From NCBI GenBank assembly GCA_017460395.1, contig JAFUBA010000114.1, positions 1-59,474 of the forward strand: a DNA stretch of 59,474 nucleotides, written 5' to 3'. The position numbers were made by a program, and so were the translations under genes. Shown piece by piece: positions 26,691 through 36,056 of the stretch; the first letter of the stretch is position 1, and the number at the start of each line of letters is the position of its first letter. This DNA is from Clostridia bacterium (GTDB lineage: Bacteria; Bacillota; Clostridia; Christensenellales; Aristaeellaceae). Under the pieces are notes generated by a model, which did not search any database, was not told the DNA's origin, and was given only the letters and a program-made list of their open reading frames with translations.

Positions 26691-28022
26691 TTGCAAAAAG
26701 CTTTGGTAGCTATCGTGGGACGCCCCAACGTGGGCAAGTCCACCTTTTTTAATCGAATTGCCGGCAGGCGGATCTCCATCGTGGAGGATACCCCCGGCGT
26801 CACCCGGGACCGCATCTATGCGGACGTGAGCTGGCAGAATTACGATTTCACCCTCATTGATACCGGCGGCATTGATGTCCATTCCGATGACATCTTCCTC
26901 TCTCAGATGCGCCGCCAGGCCGAGATTGCCATTGATACAGCGGACGTCATCTGCATGTTCTGTGACGGACGCACCGGCCTCACCGACGATGACCGCGAGG
27001 TGGCCACGCTCCTTCGCAAGGCATCCAAGCCGGTGATCCTGTGCATCAACAAGATCGACGATGTCTCCCAGCAGGATGCCATCTACGAGTTCTACGAACT
27101 CGCCCTTGGCGATCCGATGCCCCTGTCCTCTGCCAACATGATGGGCCTGGGCGATGTGCTGGATGCCATCTGCCATCATCTGCCGGAACCCGTGGAAGGC
27201 GAGAGAGAGGAAGAGAACCACATCATTCAGCTGGCCGTGGTGGGCCGGCCGAACGTGGGCAAATCCTCCCTCGTCAACAAACTCCTCGGGCAGGAGCGCA
27301 CCATGGTGTCCTCCATCGCCGGCACCACGAGGGACGCCATCGACACGCTCCTCAAGTCCAACGGACAGACCTACAACATCATCGACACGGCCGGCATCCG
27401 AAGAAAGAGCAACGTGGAGGACCAGTCCCTGGAGAAGTACTCTGTGCTCCGCTCCATCGCTGCCATCCAGCGCTGCGATGTGGCCCTCCTGCTCATCGAT
27501 GCCCATGACGGGGTCACCGAGCAGGACACCAAGATCGCCGGCATCATCCACGATGAGGGGAAGGCCTGCATTCTTGCAGTCAACAAGTGGGACGATATTG
27601 AGAAGGATACCAATACCCTGGAAAACTACCGCAAGAAGGTGCTGGACGGACTCAAGTTCATGGACTGGGCACCTGTCCTCTTCCTGTCTGCCAAGACCGG
27701 CCAGCGCCTGCATACCGTCATGACCACGGTGGACGAGGTGTGGGCCCAGACCTGCAAGCGCGTCCCCACGGGCGTCCTCAACGACATCCTCCAGGATGCC
27801 ACGGCAGATCTTCAGCCCCCGTCCACCAGCGGACGACGTCTCAAGATCTACTATGCCACCCAGGCAGCCACCTGTCCCCCGACCTTCATCCTGTTTGTCA
27901 ACGATGAAAAGCTCATGCACTTTTCCTATCAGCGCTATCTTGAAAACTACTTCCGCAAGTCCTTCGGTTTTGAGGGAACGCCGGTGAGAATGCTGATCCG
28001 GGAGAGGAAAAAAGAGTCATAA
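26691..28022 (+). CDS. der: Der (EngA) double GTPase for 50S ribosome assembly
   Basis: This 443-residue protein has two consecutive GTPase domains and a KH-like C-terminus. Domain 1 starts with GRPNVGKSTF near residue 9 and has DTGG and NKID. Domain 2 starts with GRPNVGKSSL near residue 185 and has DTAG and NKWD. The C-terminal domain (about 355-443) ends in MLIRERKKES. The start is TTG at 26691, following CAGGAGGATC; the frame extends upstream to an ATG at 26598 with no ribosome site, which would add 31 unlikely residues. It lies between the DUF512 gene and plsY. Confidence 0.96.
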   Translation: MQKALVAIVGRPNVGKSTFFNRIAGRRISIVEDTPGVTRDRIYADVSWQNYDFTLIDTGGIDVHSDDIFLSQMRRQAEIAIDTADVICMFCDGRTGLTDDDREVATLLRKASKPVILCINKIDDVSQQDAIYEFYELALGDPMPLSSANMMGLGDVLDAICHHLPEPVEGEREEENHIIQLAVVGRPNVGKSSLVNKLLGQERTMVSSIAGTTRDAIDTLLKSNGQTYNIIDTAGIRRKSNVEDQSLEKYSVLRSIAAIQRCDVALLLIDAHDGVTEQDTKIAGIIHDEGKACILAVNKWDDIEKDTNTLENYRKKVLDGLKFMDWAPVLFLSAKTGQRLHTVMTTVDEVWAQTCKRVPTGVLNDILQDATADLQPPSTSGRRLKIYYATQAATCPPTFILFVNDEKLMHFSYQRYLENYFRKSFGFEGTPVRMLIRERKKES

Positions 28023-28085
28023 CTGCATGGCACGAATGTTTCAATTCAAGAATACTTCAACGCAAGAATCAGAAGGAGAAAATTC

Positions 28086-28700
28086 ATGACGCTCCGCTAT
28101 ATTCTTGTGGCCGTAATCGGCTACCTTTTGGGTTCTGTTTCAGTGGGCATTATTCTCTCAAAGCTCTTCCATGGACCGGACCTGCACACGGTGGGCAGCA
28201 GCTCCACCGGTGCCAGCAATGTGCTTCGTTCCATGGGCGTCAAATGGGGCGTGATCACCCTGTTTGGCGACTTTGCCAAGGCTCTCCTCGCCTGCGGGAT
28301 TGCCTGGTGGGTGACCGGTGAACTGCATGCCGCCATGCTGGCCGGCTTTACCTGCATCCTCGGGCACAACTGGCCCATCTTCTTCAAGATGATGGGCGGC
28401 AAGGGAGTTGCAGCCTCCTGCGGCGTCATGCTGACCTGCTTCCCCATCCCCGGTGCCATCTCTATCCTGATCACCATCGCCCTGATTGCGATCACAAGGT
28501 ATATTTCCCTCGGCTCCATCGTGATGGTCACGCTCTTTGCGATCCTGGTCACCATCTTTGAGGCCCACGGCTCCTGGCTCATTATCCTTTGGGTGTGGGC
28601 GCTCGCCCTCATCTGCATCTGGCGCCACCACGGCAATATCTCAAGGCTCATCCACGGCACCGAGCGAAAGATCGGCCAGAAGGAAGAGACGGCAAAATAA
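28086..28700 (+). CDS. plsY: PlsY acyl-phosphate:glycerol-3-phosphate acyltransferase
   Basis: This 204-residue membrane enzyme makes lysophosphatidic acid from acyl-phosphate and glycerol-3-phosphate, the first step of phospholipid synthesis. The family motifs are present: GSVSVGIILSK near residues 16-26, the Gly/Ser-rich loop GSSSTGASNVLR near 37-48, and GHNWPIFFKMMGGKGVA near 92-108. About five membrane helices can be drawn. AGAAGGAG precedes the ATG. It follows der by 63 bases and is followed by lepA. Confidence 0.97.
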   Translation: MTLRYILVAVIGYLLGSVSVGIILSKLFHGPDLHTVGSSSTGASNVLRSMGVKWGVITLFGDFAKALLACGIAWWVTGELHAAMLAGFTCILGHNWPIFFKMMGGKGVAASCGVMLTCFPIPGAISILITIALIAITRYISLGSIVMVTLFAILVTIFEAHGSWLIILWVWALALICIWRHHGNISRLIHGTERKIGQKEETAK

Positions 28701-28748
28701 AGCGTGTCATTGCGCATAGATATATCTCACAATGGAAAGGTGAAGACA

Positions 28749-30566
28749 TTGGCGAAAAACGCAGCGGACCGCATTTCCAGAATCCGTAATTTCTGCATTA
28801 TCGCACACATCGACCACGGCAAGTCCACCCTGGCCGACCGGATTCTGGAAAAAACCGGTGTTTTTGAAAAGCGCGAGATGGTGGAACAGATCCTGGACTC
28901 CATGGAACTGGAGCGGGAGCGGGGCATCACCATCAAATCAAAGGCCGTCAGGATGAACTACACCGCCAAAAACGGGGAGACCTACGAGCTCAACCTGATC
29001 GACACCCCCGGCCATGTGGACTTCACCTACGAGGTGAGCCGTGCCCTGGCCGCCTGCGAGGGTGCCCTGCTGGTGGTAGATGCCACCCAGGGCATTGAGG
29101 CGCAGACCCTGGCCAACTGCTACATGGCTCTGGACCACGACCTGGAGATCATCCCGGTCATCAACAAGATCGACCTTCCCTCCGCCCAGCCGGAGGTGGT
29201 GCGCCAGGAGATCGAGGACGTGATCGGCCTGGACGCCTCCTATGCCCCCTGCATCTCCGCCAAGACCGGACAGAATGTGGAGGATGTCCTGGAGGCTGTG
29301 GTGGAGCATATCCCCGCCCCGAGGGGCGATGAGCATGCGCCCCTGCAGGCCCTCATTTTTGACGCCTTCTATGACAACTACAAGGGTGCCATCTGCTTTG
29401 TCCGGGTCAAGCAGGGAAAGATTACACCCGGCATGCGCATGCGGCTCATGGCCACCGGCGGCGAGTTTGACATCGTCGAAGTGGGCACCTTCCATCCCGG
29501 CTATTCTCCCCTGGACGCCCTGCTGCCGGGCGACGTTGGTTATGTGGCCGCCAGCATCAAGGACGTGCGCGATACCCAGGTAGGTGACACGATCACCGAT
29601 GCCGCAGCCCCTGCAGCCGAGCCCCTGCCCGGCTACAAGCAGGTCACGCCCATGGTCTTCTGCGGCGTGTATCCCGCCGACGGCGCGGACTATCCGGCGC
29701 TCAAGGAAGCGCTGGAGAAGCTTCGCATGAACGATGCCGCCCTCACCTATGAGCCGGAGACCAGCGTGGCGCTGGGCTACGGGTTCCGCTGCGGATTCCT
29801 CGGCCTTCTTCACATGGACGTGATCACCCAGCGCCTGGAGCGGGAGTTCGACCTGAACCTTGTGACCACGATCCCTGGTGTCATCTATCACATCACGAAG
29901 ACCGACGGCACCGAAATCTCCATCGACAACCCCACCATGATGCCTGCCGTCACGGAGATTGCAAAGATGGAGGAGCCCTTCGTGAAGGCCGAGATCTTCT
30001 CCCCCCAGGAGTATATCGGCACCCTCATGGACCTGTGCCAGGACCGCAGAGGCATCTTCATCGATATGCAGTACGAGGGTTCCCGGGTCAAGCTGAACTA
30101 TGAAATGCCCCTCAACGAAATCATCTACGACTTTTTCGACCAGGTGAAGTCAAGAAGCCGCGGCTATGCCTCCTTTGACTATGAGCTCAAGGATTACCGG
30201 CAGAGTGACCTTGTCAAGCTGGACATTCTCCTCAACGGGGACCTGTGCGATGCCTTCAGCCAGATCGTCTTCCGGGATCGGGCCTATGGCCGCGGCCGGA
30301 ATATCTGTGAAAAGCTCAAGGATGTCATCCCGCGCCAGCAGTTTGAGATCCCGGTTCAGGCCGCCATCGGCGGCAAGGTGATCGCCCGCGAGACCGTCAA
30401 GGCCATGCGCAAGGACGTGCTGGCCAAGTGTTACGGCGGCGACATCACGAGAAAGAAAAAGCTCCTGGAAAAGCAGAAGGAAGGCAAGAAGCGCATGCGT
30501 CAGTTCGGTACCGTGCAGGTGCCAAGCGAAGCCTTCCTGGCTGTACTCAAGATGGACGACAAGTAA
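28749..30566 (+). CDS. lepA: LepA (elongation factor 4) translational GTPase
   Basis: This 605-residue GTPase binds ribosomes and back-translocates or assists them under stress. It shows [11 protein letters not shown] near residues 16-26, the switch segment [22 protein letters not shown], and the LepA-specific C-terminal region with [21 protein letters not shown] near residues 563-583. The start is TTG at 28749, five bases after AAAGGTGA. A GTG at 28704 would add 15 residues and has no ribosome site. hemW starts four bases after the stop. Confidence 0.97.
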   Translation: MAKNAADRISRIRNFCIIAHIDHGKSTLADRILEKTGVFEKREMVEQILDSMELERERGITIKSKAVRMNYTAKNGETYELNLIDTPGHVDFTYEVSRALAACEGALLVVDATQGIEAQTLANCYMALDHDLEIIPVINKIDLPSAQPEVVRQEIEDVIGLDASYAPCISAKTGQNVEDVLEAVVEHIPAPRGDEHAPLQALIFDAFYDNYKGAICFVRVKQGKITPGMRMRLMATGGEFDIVEVGTFHPGYSPLDALLPGDVGYVAASIKDVRDTQVGDTITDAAAPAAEPLPGYKQVTPMVFCGVYPADGADYPALKEALEKLRMNDAALTYEPETSVALGYGFRCGFLGLLHMDVITQRLEREFDLNLVTTIPGVIYHITKTDGTEISIDNPTMMPAVTEIAKMEEPFVKAEIFSPQEYIGTLMDLCQDRRGIFIDMQYEGSRVKLNYEMPLNEIIYDFFDQVKSRSRGYASFDYELKDYRQSDLVKLDILLNGDLCDAFSQIVFRDRAYGRGRNICEKLKDVIPRQQFEIPVQAAIGGKVIARETVKAMRKDVLAKCYGGDITRKKKLLEKQKEGKKRMRQFGTVQVPSEAFLAVLKMDDK

Positions 30567-30570
30567 ACAT

Positions 30571-31734
30571 ATGCATCAGAAACAATATGAACTGTATCTC
30601 CATCTCCCCTTCTGCAGGCAGAAATGTGCCTACTGCGATTTCCCGTCCTTTGCAGGAAGAGAGCAGGAGATGGAAACCTATGTGGAGGCGGTGCTCACAG
30701 AAGCCCGCCTCCGTTTTCCTCAGGTGGAAGATCTTTCACTCTCCACGATCTTTATCGGCGGCGGTACACCTTCCCTGCTCCCGCCACTGCTGCTGAAGCG
30801 GCTGATAGAAGGGCTTCGCGGGATATTGCACTTTCATGATGCAGCAGAATTCACATGTGAGGCCAACCCAGGTACGCTGACCCAGGCGTGGCTCGAAACC
30901 GCCTTCTCCCTCGGTGTGAACCGGCTGTCCCTCGGCATGCAGGCCAGCCAGGAACGGCTTCTGAAGCTCCTGGGCCGCATCCATACAAAGGCGGATGTGG
31001 AAGCCTCCGTGTCCCTTGCGCGCGGGGCAGGGTTTCAGAACCTGAATCTGGATCTCATGTTCGGTCTCCCCATGCAGACCATGGATGACTGGCTGGATAC
31101 CCTGCGCTTTGCCCTGTCCCTCGCTCCCCAGCATCTCTCCTGCTACGGCCTGATCCTGGAGGACGGCACAAGGATGAAGGAATGGGTGGACACAGGAAAA
31201 CTCACCCTTCCGGATGAATCGGAAGAGCGCGACATGTATGACGCGGCACTGCGCATGCTGGGAGACCATGGTTTCCACCAGTACGAGATTTCCAACTTTG
31301 CACGGGACGGCTTCCTCTGCCGCCACAACATGGGTTACTGGCGGCAGGTATATTACCTGGGGCTCGGATCATCTTCCGCATCCATGCTGCCCTCCAGGAA
31401 AAGCAATTTCTTCTGCGTGCGCGAGAAGAATCCGGACAGTCTGGATGAATATCTCTCTCTGATCGCAAAGGGACAGGTTACGCGCAAGCGGGAGGAAATC
31501 ACCCCGGAGGATGCCAGGTTTGAGACCATGATGCTGGGTCTTCGGACTACCGAGGGTGTGCGCTACGATGATTTCGAGCACCTCCACGGCGTAACGCTGC
31601 AAAGCTGCTATGGTGAAAAGATCCAGTCACTCATCCGAAAAGGGCTCCTTGAGATGGATGATCTCGGTGTCCGGCTCACCCGCACGGGCATGGACCTTCA
31701 GAACCAGGTGCTGGTGGAGCTGATGGACGACTGA
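30571..31734 (+). CDS. hemW: HemW-like radical SAM protein
   Basis: This 387-residue protein has the radical SAM motif C15-x3-C19-x2-C22 followed by Asp-Phe (AYCDF). The lack of a fourth Cys marks HemW heme chaperone-type proteins rather than true coproporphyrinogen dehydrogenase. FIGGGTPS near residues 66-73 and NLDLMFGLP near 151-159 are family motifs. A HemW-type C-terminal domain follows. It is coupled to lepA with a four-base gap, a common pairing in Firmicutes. The usual downstream hrcA-grpE-dnaK genes are missing; a terminator follows instead. Confidence 0.95.
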   Translation: MHQKQYELYLHLPFCRQKCAYCDFPSFAGREQEMETYVEAVLTEARLRFPQVEDLSLSTIFIGGGTPSLLPPLLLKRLIEGLRGILHFHDAAEFTCEANPGTLTQAWLETAFSLGVNRLSLGMQASQERLLKLLGRIHTKADVEASVSLARGAGFQNLNLDLMFGLPMQTMDDWLDTLRFALSLAPQHLSCYGLILEDGTRMKEWVDTGKLTLPDESEERDMYDAALRMLGDHGFHQYEISNFARDGFLCRHNMGYWRQVYYLGLGSSSASMLPSRKSNFFCVREKNPDSLDEYLSLIAKGQVTRKREEITPEDARFETMMLGLRTTEGVRYDDFEHLHGVTLQSCYGEKIQSLIRKGLLEMDDLGVRLTRTGMDLQNQVLVELMDD

Positions 31735-31757
31735 CACAGGGGCCTGAAGTGACGGTG

Positions 31758-31790
31758 AAAAGGCTTCCCGCATTGATCGGGAAGCCTTTT
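31758..31790. terminator. Bidirectional terminator between hemW and the amino-acid ABC operon
   Basis: A 13-bp stem AAAAGGCTTCCCG / CGGGAAGCCTTTT with a 7-base loop lies between two convergent genes and provides a T-run on both strands. Confidence 0.9.
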
Positions 31791-31794
31791 CGTA

Positions 31795-32577
31795 TTATGT
31801 TCTGTGGCTTGCAAGGAACTGGCGCGTCCGCTCCTCCTTCGGATTGGCAAAAACCTCTTTCGGATCACCCTGCTCGCAGATTCTGCCATCGTCCATGAAA
31901 ATCACGGTGTCTGCCACATCGCGGGCAAAGGCCATCTCATGCGTCACGATGATCATGGTCGTGTCCCGCTCTGCCAGCTCACGGATCACCTTCAGCACCT
32001 CGCCGGTCAGCTCCGGGTCCAGGGCTGAGGTGGGCTCATCGAAGCAGAGGATGTCCGGCTTCAGGGCAAGAGCCCTCGCGATGGCCACCCGCTGGCACTG
32101 GCCGCCGGAGAGCTGATGGGGATAGTTGCCCATCCGGTCCCTGAGGCCCATCTGCTCCAGCAGCTGCACGCCCTCCGCCTCAATCTGCTCGCGGATCTGC
32201 TTTTTCCTCTGCTTATAGTCTGGCTGTTCCCTCGCCAGCAGTTCCCTTGCCAGCATCACGTTCTCCAGAGCCGTGTACTGGGGAAAGAGATTGAAGGACT
32301 GGAATACCAGGCCAAAGTGCAGTCGTTTTTTTCGGATTTCCTGTTCCTTTCGTGTAGCCGGCACCGACGCATCAAAAAGCACCTCGCCGGACACGAGAAT
32401 CTGCCCCTCATCCGGTGTCTCAAGGAAATTCAGACACCTGAGCAGCGTCGTCTTCCCGCTGCCGGAGGAGCCGATCAGGGAGAGGGTGGAGCCCTTCTCC
32501 ATGGAGAAGGAGATGTCCCGGAGCACCTGCGTATGATCAAAGGTTTTCTGCAGGTGCCTGACTTCCAGAATCGCCAT
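31795..32577 (-). CDS. Polar amino-acid ABC importer ATPase
   Basis: This is a 260-residue ATPase of the GlnQ/HisP class. Walker A is GSSGSGKTTLL near residues 36-46, the signature is LSGGQCQRVAIARAL near residues 155-169, and Walker B is ILCFDEPTSALD near 175-186. TIIIVTHEMAFARDVAD follows. The exact amino acid is not decided by the ATPase. The ribosome site GGGGGAG precedes the ATG. It is the last gene of a binding protein-permease-ATPase operon. Confidence 0.95.
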   Translation of the reverse strand: MAILEVRHLQKTFDHTQVLRDISFSMEKGSTLSLIGSSGSGKTTLLRCLNFLETPDEGQILVSGEVLFDASVPATRKEQEIRKKRLHFGLVFQSFNLFPQYTALENVMLARELLAREQPDYKQRKKQIREQIEAEGVQLLEQMGLRDRMGNYPHQLSGGQCQRVAIARALALKPDILCFDEPTSALDPELTGEVLKVIRELAERDTTMIIVTHEMAFARDVADTVIFMDDGRICEQGDPKEVFANPKEERTRQFLASHRT

Positions 32578-32592
32578 GCTGTCTCTCCCCCT

Positions 32593-33285
32593 TTACCTGA
32601 AATACCCGAGACGTTTTTCGAGGCGCCCGAGCAGAATGGTCAGAATGCCGTTGCAGACAAGATAATACACGGCCGTGAAAAACAGCGGCCAGATGGCGCC
32701 CGAGATGCCCTGGCTGCCCTTCATGAAGGCCTGACCCGCCCAGATGATCTCCTGCAGGGCAATGATCCTCGCAAGGCTCGTGTCCTTGACCAGGGTGATG
32801 ATCTCATTGGACATGGGCGGCACGATGGCCTTGATCATCTGAAGAAGCTTGACCTTCAGAAAGATCTGAGAGCGGGTCATGCCAAGCACCAGGCCCGCCT
32901 CCTCCTGGCCCCTCGGGATCCCCTGGATGCCGCCGCGGTAGATCTCAGAGAAATAACAGGCGTAGTTGATGATAAACGCCGTGGCAGCCGCCAGAAACCT
33001 TCCCTGCTCCCCGCCGCCCCAGATGGGATTGCCCAGCACGAGCCCGGGAAAATAGTAGATGATCAGCAGCTGGATCATCAGGGGCGAGCCGCGCACGATC
33101 CAGACAATGACCCGTGTCAGGTAGCTCAGCGGCCGAAAGCGGGACATGGAGCCAAAGGCAATCAACAGTCCCAGGGGAAACGCCCCGATCAGGGTCACAA
33201 AAAACAGTTTCAGTGTCTGCAGAAAGCCCGTGTTCAGGGCACCGATGACAATGGGCATCTGCTCCCAGATCTGCGCCATGTTCAT
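32593..33285 (-). CDS. Polar amino-acid ABC importer permease
   Basis: This permease of about 230 residues belongs to the HisM/GlnP type. About five membrane helices are visible, with the conserved EEAGLVLGMTRSQIFLKVKLL coupling region near residues 135-155 and an early LQTLKLFFVTLIGAFPLG segment. The chosen ATG at 33285 follows AGAGG at five bases. A second ATG two codons later and an open frame to 33324 are alternatives. A homodimer with two ATPase copies would form the transporter. Confidence 0.9.
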   Translation of the reverse strand: MNMAQIWEQMPIVIGALNTGFLQTLKLFFVTLIGAFPLGLLIAFGSMSRFRPLSYLTRVIVWIVRGSPLMIQLLIIYYFPGLVLGNPIWGGGEQGRFLAAATAFIINYACYFSEIYRGGIQGIPRGQEEAGLVLGMTRSQIFLKVKLLQMIKAIVPPMSNEIITLVKDTSLARIIALQEIIWAGQAFMKGSQGISGAIWPLFFTAVYYLVCNGILTILLGRLEKRLGYFR

Positions 33286-33322
33286 TCCATCCTCTTTTAT
33301 GTCCTGCAAGATAAAGCGTTTC

Positions 33323-33353
33323 AAAAGGGACAGAGAGCTTCAGCCTCTGTCCC
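33323..33353 (-). terminator. Hairpin between the amino-acid binding-protein and permease genes
   Basis: On the minus strand a 9-bp stem GGGACAGAG / CTCTGTCCC with a 9-base loop is followed by TTTTG. It resembles the hairpin in the DUF3798 operon and would reduce expression of permease and ATPase relative to the binding protein. Confidence 0.75.
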
Positions 33354-33370
33354 CAAAAAGCATCTGTCGC

Positions 33371-34141
33371 TTACTGGGCGATGATCGCAGCCTGCACGCC
33401 GTAGGTCTCGGCGATCGCCAGCAGGGATCCGTCCTCATAGGCGGCCTTGAGGAAGCTGTTCAGGGCCTCCACCAGGTCAGAGCCCTTGCGGAAACCGACA
33501 CCGTACTCCTCGCTGTTGAGACCATAGGTGTAGGTCAGCTGCTCATAGCCGGTGCCCTCACCCACCATGGCGGCGGCCATCAGGGAGTCGATCACAGCGG
33601 CATCGCTGGTCTTGGCGGCCACTTCCATGAGGGCCGCGGCCTGACTGGTCACGGGGGTGGTATTGTAGCCGAGGGCGGCCACTTCGCTCTCACCGGCGCT
33701 GCCGGCTTCCACTGCAAAGTTCAGACCAGACATGGATTCCACGTCCGGATACTTTTCTACGGCATCCACGGGCAGGATGACCACCTGAGCGTTGTTGGCG
33801 TAGGCATTGGAGCAGTCCATGGCGGACTTGACTTCATCGGTCAGCGTCATGCCGTTCCACACGCAGTCGATGGTCTTGCCGTTGAGCTCAAGGATCTTGT
33901 TGTCCCACTCGATCTCCATGAACTCAACTTCCACACCCAGGCTCTCGGCGAAGGCCTTTGCGACATCGGCGTCAAAGCCGATCCATTCGCCGTCTGCGTT
34001 CTTATAGTCCATGGGCTCGAAATCGGTGATACCCACGACCAGTTTTCCCTTGGCCTGAATATCTTCCACCTCGCCTGCGAAGGCGGCGGAGCACATGAGT
34101 ACCATCAGCATGGCCATCAAAAGAGCAATGATCTTTTTCAT
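33371..34141 (-). CDS. Amino-acid ABC importer substrate-binding protein
   Basis: This 256-residue secreted protein of the SBP_bac_3 family has a signal peptide (MKKIIALLMAMLMVLMCSAAFA, cut near residue 22). The mature protein shows LVVGITDFEPMDYKN near 34-48 and GFDADVAKAFAESLG near 55-69. A Cys at residue 17 sits in VLMCS, a poor lipobox with a normal signal peptidase I site just after it, so it may not be lipidated. GGAGGAAG precedes the ATG. It is the first gene of its operon. Confidence 0.92.
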   Translation of the reverse strand: MKKIIALLMAMLMVLMCSAAFAGEVEDIQAKGKLVVGITDFEPMDYKNADGEWIGFDADVAKAFAESLGVEVEFMEIEWDNKILELNGKTIDCVWNGMTLTDEVKSAMDCSNAYANNAQVVILPVDAVEKYPDVESMSGLNFAVEAGSAGESEVAALGYNTTPVTSQAAALMEVAAKTSDAAVIDSLMAAAMVGEGTGYEQLTYTYGLNSEEYGVGFRKGSDLVEALNSFLKAAYEDGSLLAIAETYGVQAAIIAQ

Positions 34142-34190
34142 ATGAATTCTTCCTCCTATATCTATCGGGCCTGTCCGGCGCCGACTTCAG

Positions 34191-34222
34191 CATATTATCA
34201 CTTTATCACGATAAAGACAAGC
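34191..34222 (-). promoter_or_regulatory. Possible promoter and operator of the amino-acid importer
   Basis: On the minus strand TTGTCT (34220-34215) and GATAAT (34199-34194) are 15 bases apart. A perfect palindrome of 7-2-7 bases, CTTTATCACGATAAAG, covers 34201-34216 between and over these boxes, where a repressor would block transcription. Confidence 0.5.
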
Positions 34223-34223
34223 C

Positions 34224-34251
34224 CCGAAAAGAAACCCGGCTTTCGCCGGGT
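34224..34251 (-). terminator. Terminator after the glycosyltransferase gene
   Basis: On the minus strand a 7-bp stem ACCCGGC / GCCGGGT with a GAAA tetraloop is followed by TTCTTTTC. It ends the four-gene surface-polymer operon. Confidence 0.87.
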
Positions 34252-34256
34252 CGTGT

Positions 34257-36044
34257 TCAGAATCTGTTGTCCGTATAAGCGGCTTCCGCCGCGCGATGCA
34301 CGCTTGTATCCACAAACATGGCGCCGTTTTCCCGCTCAAAGTGCGGGGAAAAGAAATGCTCCGGCGGATTGTCGCCGAACTCTTCCTTGAAGCGTCTGAG
34401 CTCCGTCTGCGGAATATCCAGCTTCTCCCCTGCTGCATCCTTCATGGATATATCCCTCATGCATGCATCTGGCACCGTCACGTTGTACAGGCCCTTCTCC
34501 ATCAGGCGAAGTCCGAGCGCTGCGCTGCCAAGATCCGAGGCATACTCCTCCAGGCCCTTCGTCTTTTCAAGAAGCTCCCTTCGGATCATCAGGCATCGCC
34601 TGGACACGGCGGTCACATCCCTCGGGGTCCTGTCATAGAGCTGATAGGTGTGGCCCAGGCTGTGTTCCCCGTGCATTCTGGGGATCAGCATCTGACTGCC
34701 GCCGAGCGCATAGCCGCAGGAAAAATAGAATTTACGCCTGTCCGTGACCGCACCCCCGGCGTATCCGATCCACGGCCTGGTGGCAAAGCCAACCAGGGCA
34801 TGCAGCCAGCCCTTTTCCTCCGGCAGAAGGCCCGTGTCAAGGAAGAGCGCCAGGCTGCCCCCGGGTGATCCGCTTCGAATCGGGATGCCGAGGATCTCCT
34901 CCGCATGCTGCGTGCCTTCCTCTACCTGAATGTCCCTTACCAGTTTCAGATCCTGTCTGTCGGTTTTCTTCAGAAGTTTCTTCAGCCACTTGTCCAGGTC
35001 CTGCGTGCCACGGACGTGAATCGACACACTGGCATGTTCCGGCAGATCCCAGGATATCTTAGGATTCATGAGCTCCATGTGTGCCGTCCCGCCAAGCTTC
35101 AGCCTTGTCAGCTGATCGCTCACGCCCCGAAGGGCGGCCTCTGCACACCGCTCCTGCGCCGCATGCGAGAAGGACGTCTGCACCATCCGCCAGTGGTAGA
35201 GAACCCTCGGGATATGGGCAATCACCCTGGCTTTCTCACTCGCCCGAAGTGCCAGGTCATGGTCCTGAGAGCCATCGCATATGCTCCGGAGCCTTCCTGC
35301 CTCCTCATACAGGTTCCTCGTCATCGCCATGCAGTGGCAGATATAGTTTCCGCTCCTGAGCGAATCCGAAGAAAAGTCTGCCTTCAGATGCGGGTCAAAG
35401 AAGCGGCTGCCATCCTCATCGGTCTTGTCCTCGTCGGAATATACCAGGTCCGCACCATGCTCGAAGGCATCAAGCAGCCAGTAGACCGCATCCTCGGTCA
35501 GCAGATCATCGTGATCACACAGGGCGATAACGTCCCCCTTCGCCATCTCAAAGGCTTTGTTTGTGTTGCCTGAGATGCCGAGGTTCTCCTCGGAGAACTC
35601 AACGTGAAAGCGGCTGTCTTCCTGAGACAGTCTCTGCAGCACCGCTTTTGTCTCTTCCCTGCTGCTGTGCCCATCAAGAAAGCAGGCCTCCCAGGCATCG
35701 CAGGTCTGCCTTTTCAGGGAATCTGCCAGCGCTTCCAGGAGGTCCGGGCGGGTATTGTAGGTGGGAATCAGGAAGGACAGCGTATGGGAAAAGGTGCGGC
35801 CGTGCTGCCGCTCCCGCTCCTTCTCATCCGGCAGCATATCAAGAAACCACTGGTGATACTTGGGATCCTCGGCCGCGCGCTTTTTCTGCATGTTCAGAAT
35901 CGCACGCCTTCCGCCCGTCACCGAGAGGAAGATGGCCCGCTTCAGGCCTCTTGTCACGCCGGTGATTCCCTCGGTTCTGTAATACATCAGGAGCGTTTTC
36001 CACTTGCGGCTGATGTAGTCTGTGATCCTCTTTACGTAACTCAT
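34257..36044 (-). CDS. Tandem GT2-type glycosyltransferase with a degenerate second domain
   Basis: This 595-residue protein has an N-terminal helical stretch (about 1-85), a GT-A family 2 domain (about 88-310) with SFLIPTYN near residue 90 and the acidic motif LCDHDDLL near 176, and a second GT2-like half (about 325-570). In the second half the expected Asp-x-Asp region reads ALFLDTGLLPEE near residue 399, so metal binding is probably lost, while the later VSRRCLMIRRELLE segment is kept. No membrane segment is obvious. The ATG at 36044 follows ACAGGTGG. Likely role is sugar transfer in a surface polysaccharide. Confidence 0.87.
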   Translation of the reverse strand: MSYVKRITDYISRKWKTLLMYYRTEGITGVTRGLKRAIFLSVTGGRRAILNMQKKRAAEDPKYHQWFLDMLPDEKERERQHGRTFSHTLSFLIPTYNTRPDLLEALADSLKRQTCDAWEACFLDGHSSREETKAVLQRLSQEDSRFHVEFSEENLGISGNTNKAFEMAKGDVIALCDHDDLLTEDAVYWLLDAFEHGADLVYSDEDKTDEDGSRFFDPHLKADFSSDSLRSGNYICHCMAMTRNLYEEAGRLRSICDGSQDHDLALRASEKARVIAHIPRVLYHWRMVQTSFSHAAQERCAEAALRGVSDQLTRLKLGGTAHMELMNPKISWDLPEHASVSIHVRGTQDLDKWLKKLLKKTDRQDLKLVRDIQVEEGTQHAEEILGIPIRSGSPGGSLALFLDTGLLPEEKGWLHALVGFATRPWIGYAGGAVTDRRKFYFSCGYALGGSQMLIPRMHGEHSLGHTYQLYDRTPRDVTAVSRRCLMIRRELLEKTKGLEEYASDLGSAALGLRLMEKGLYNVTVPDACMRDISMKDAAGEKLDIPQTELRRFKEEFGDNPPEHFFSPHFERENGAMFVDTSVHRAAEAAYTDNRF

Positions 36045-36056
36045 GTGCGCCACCTG

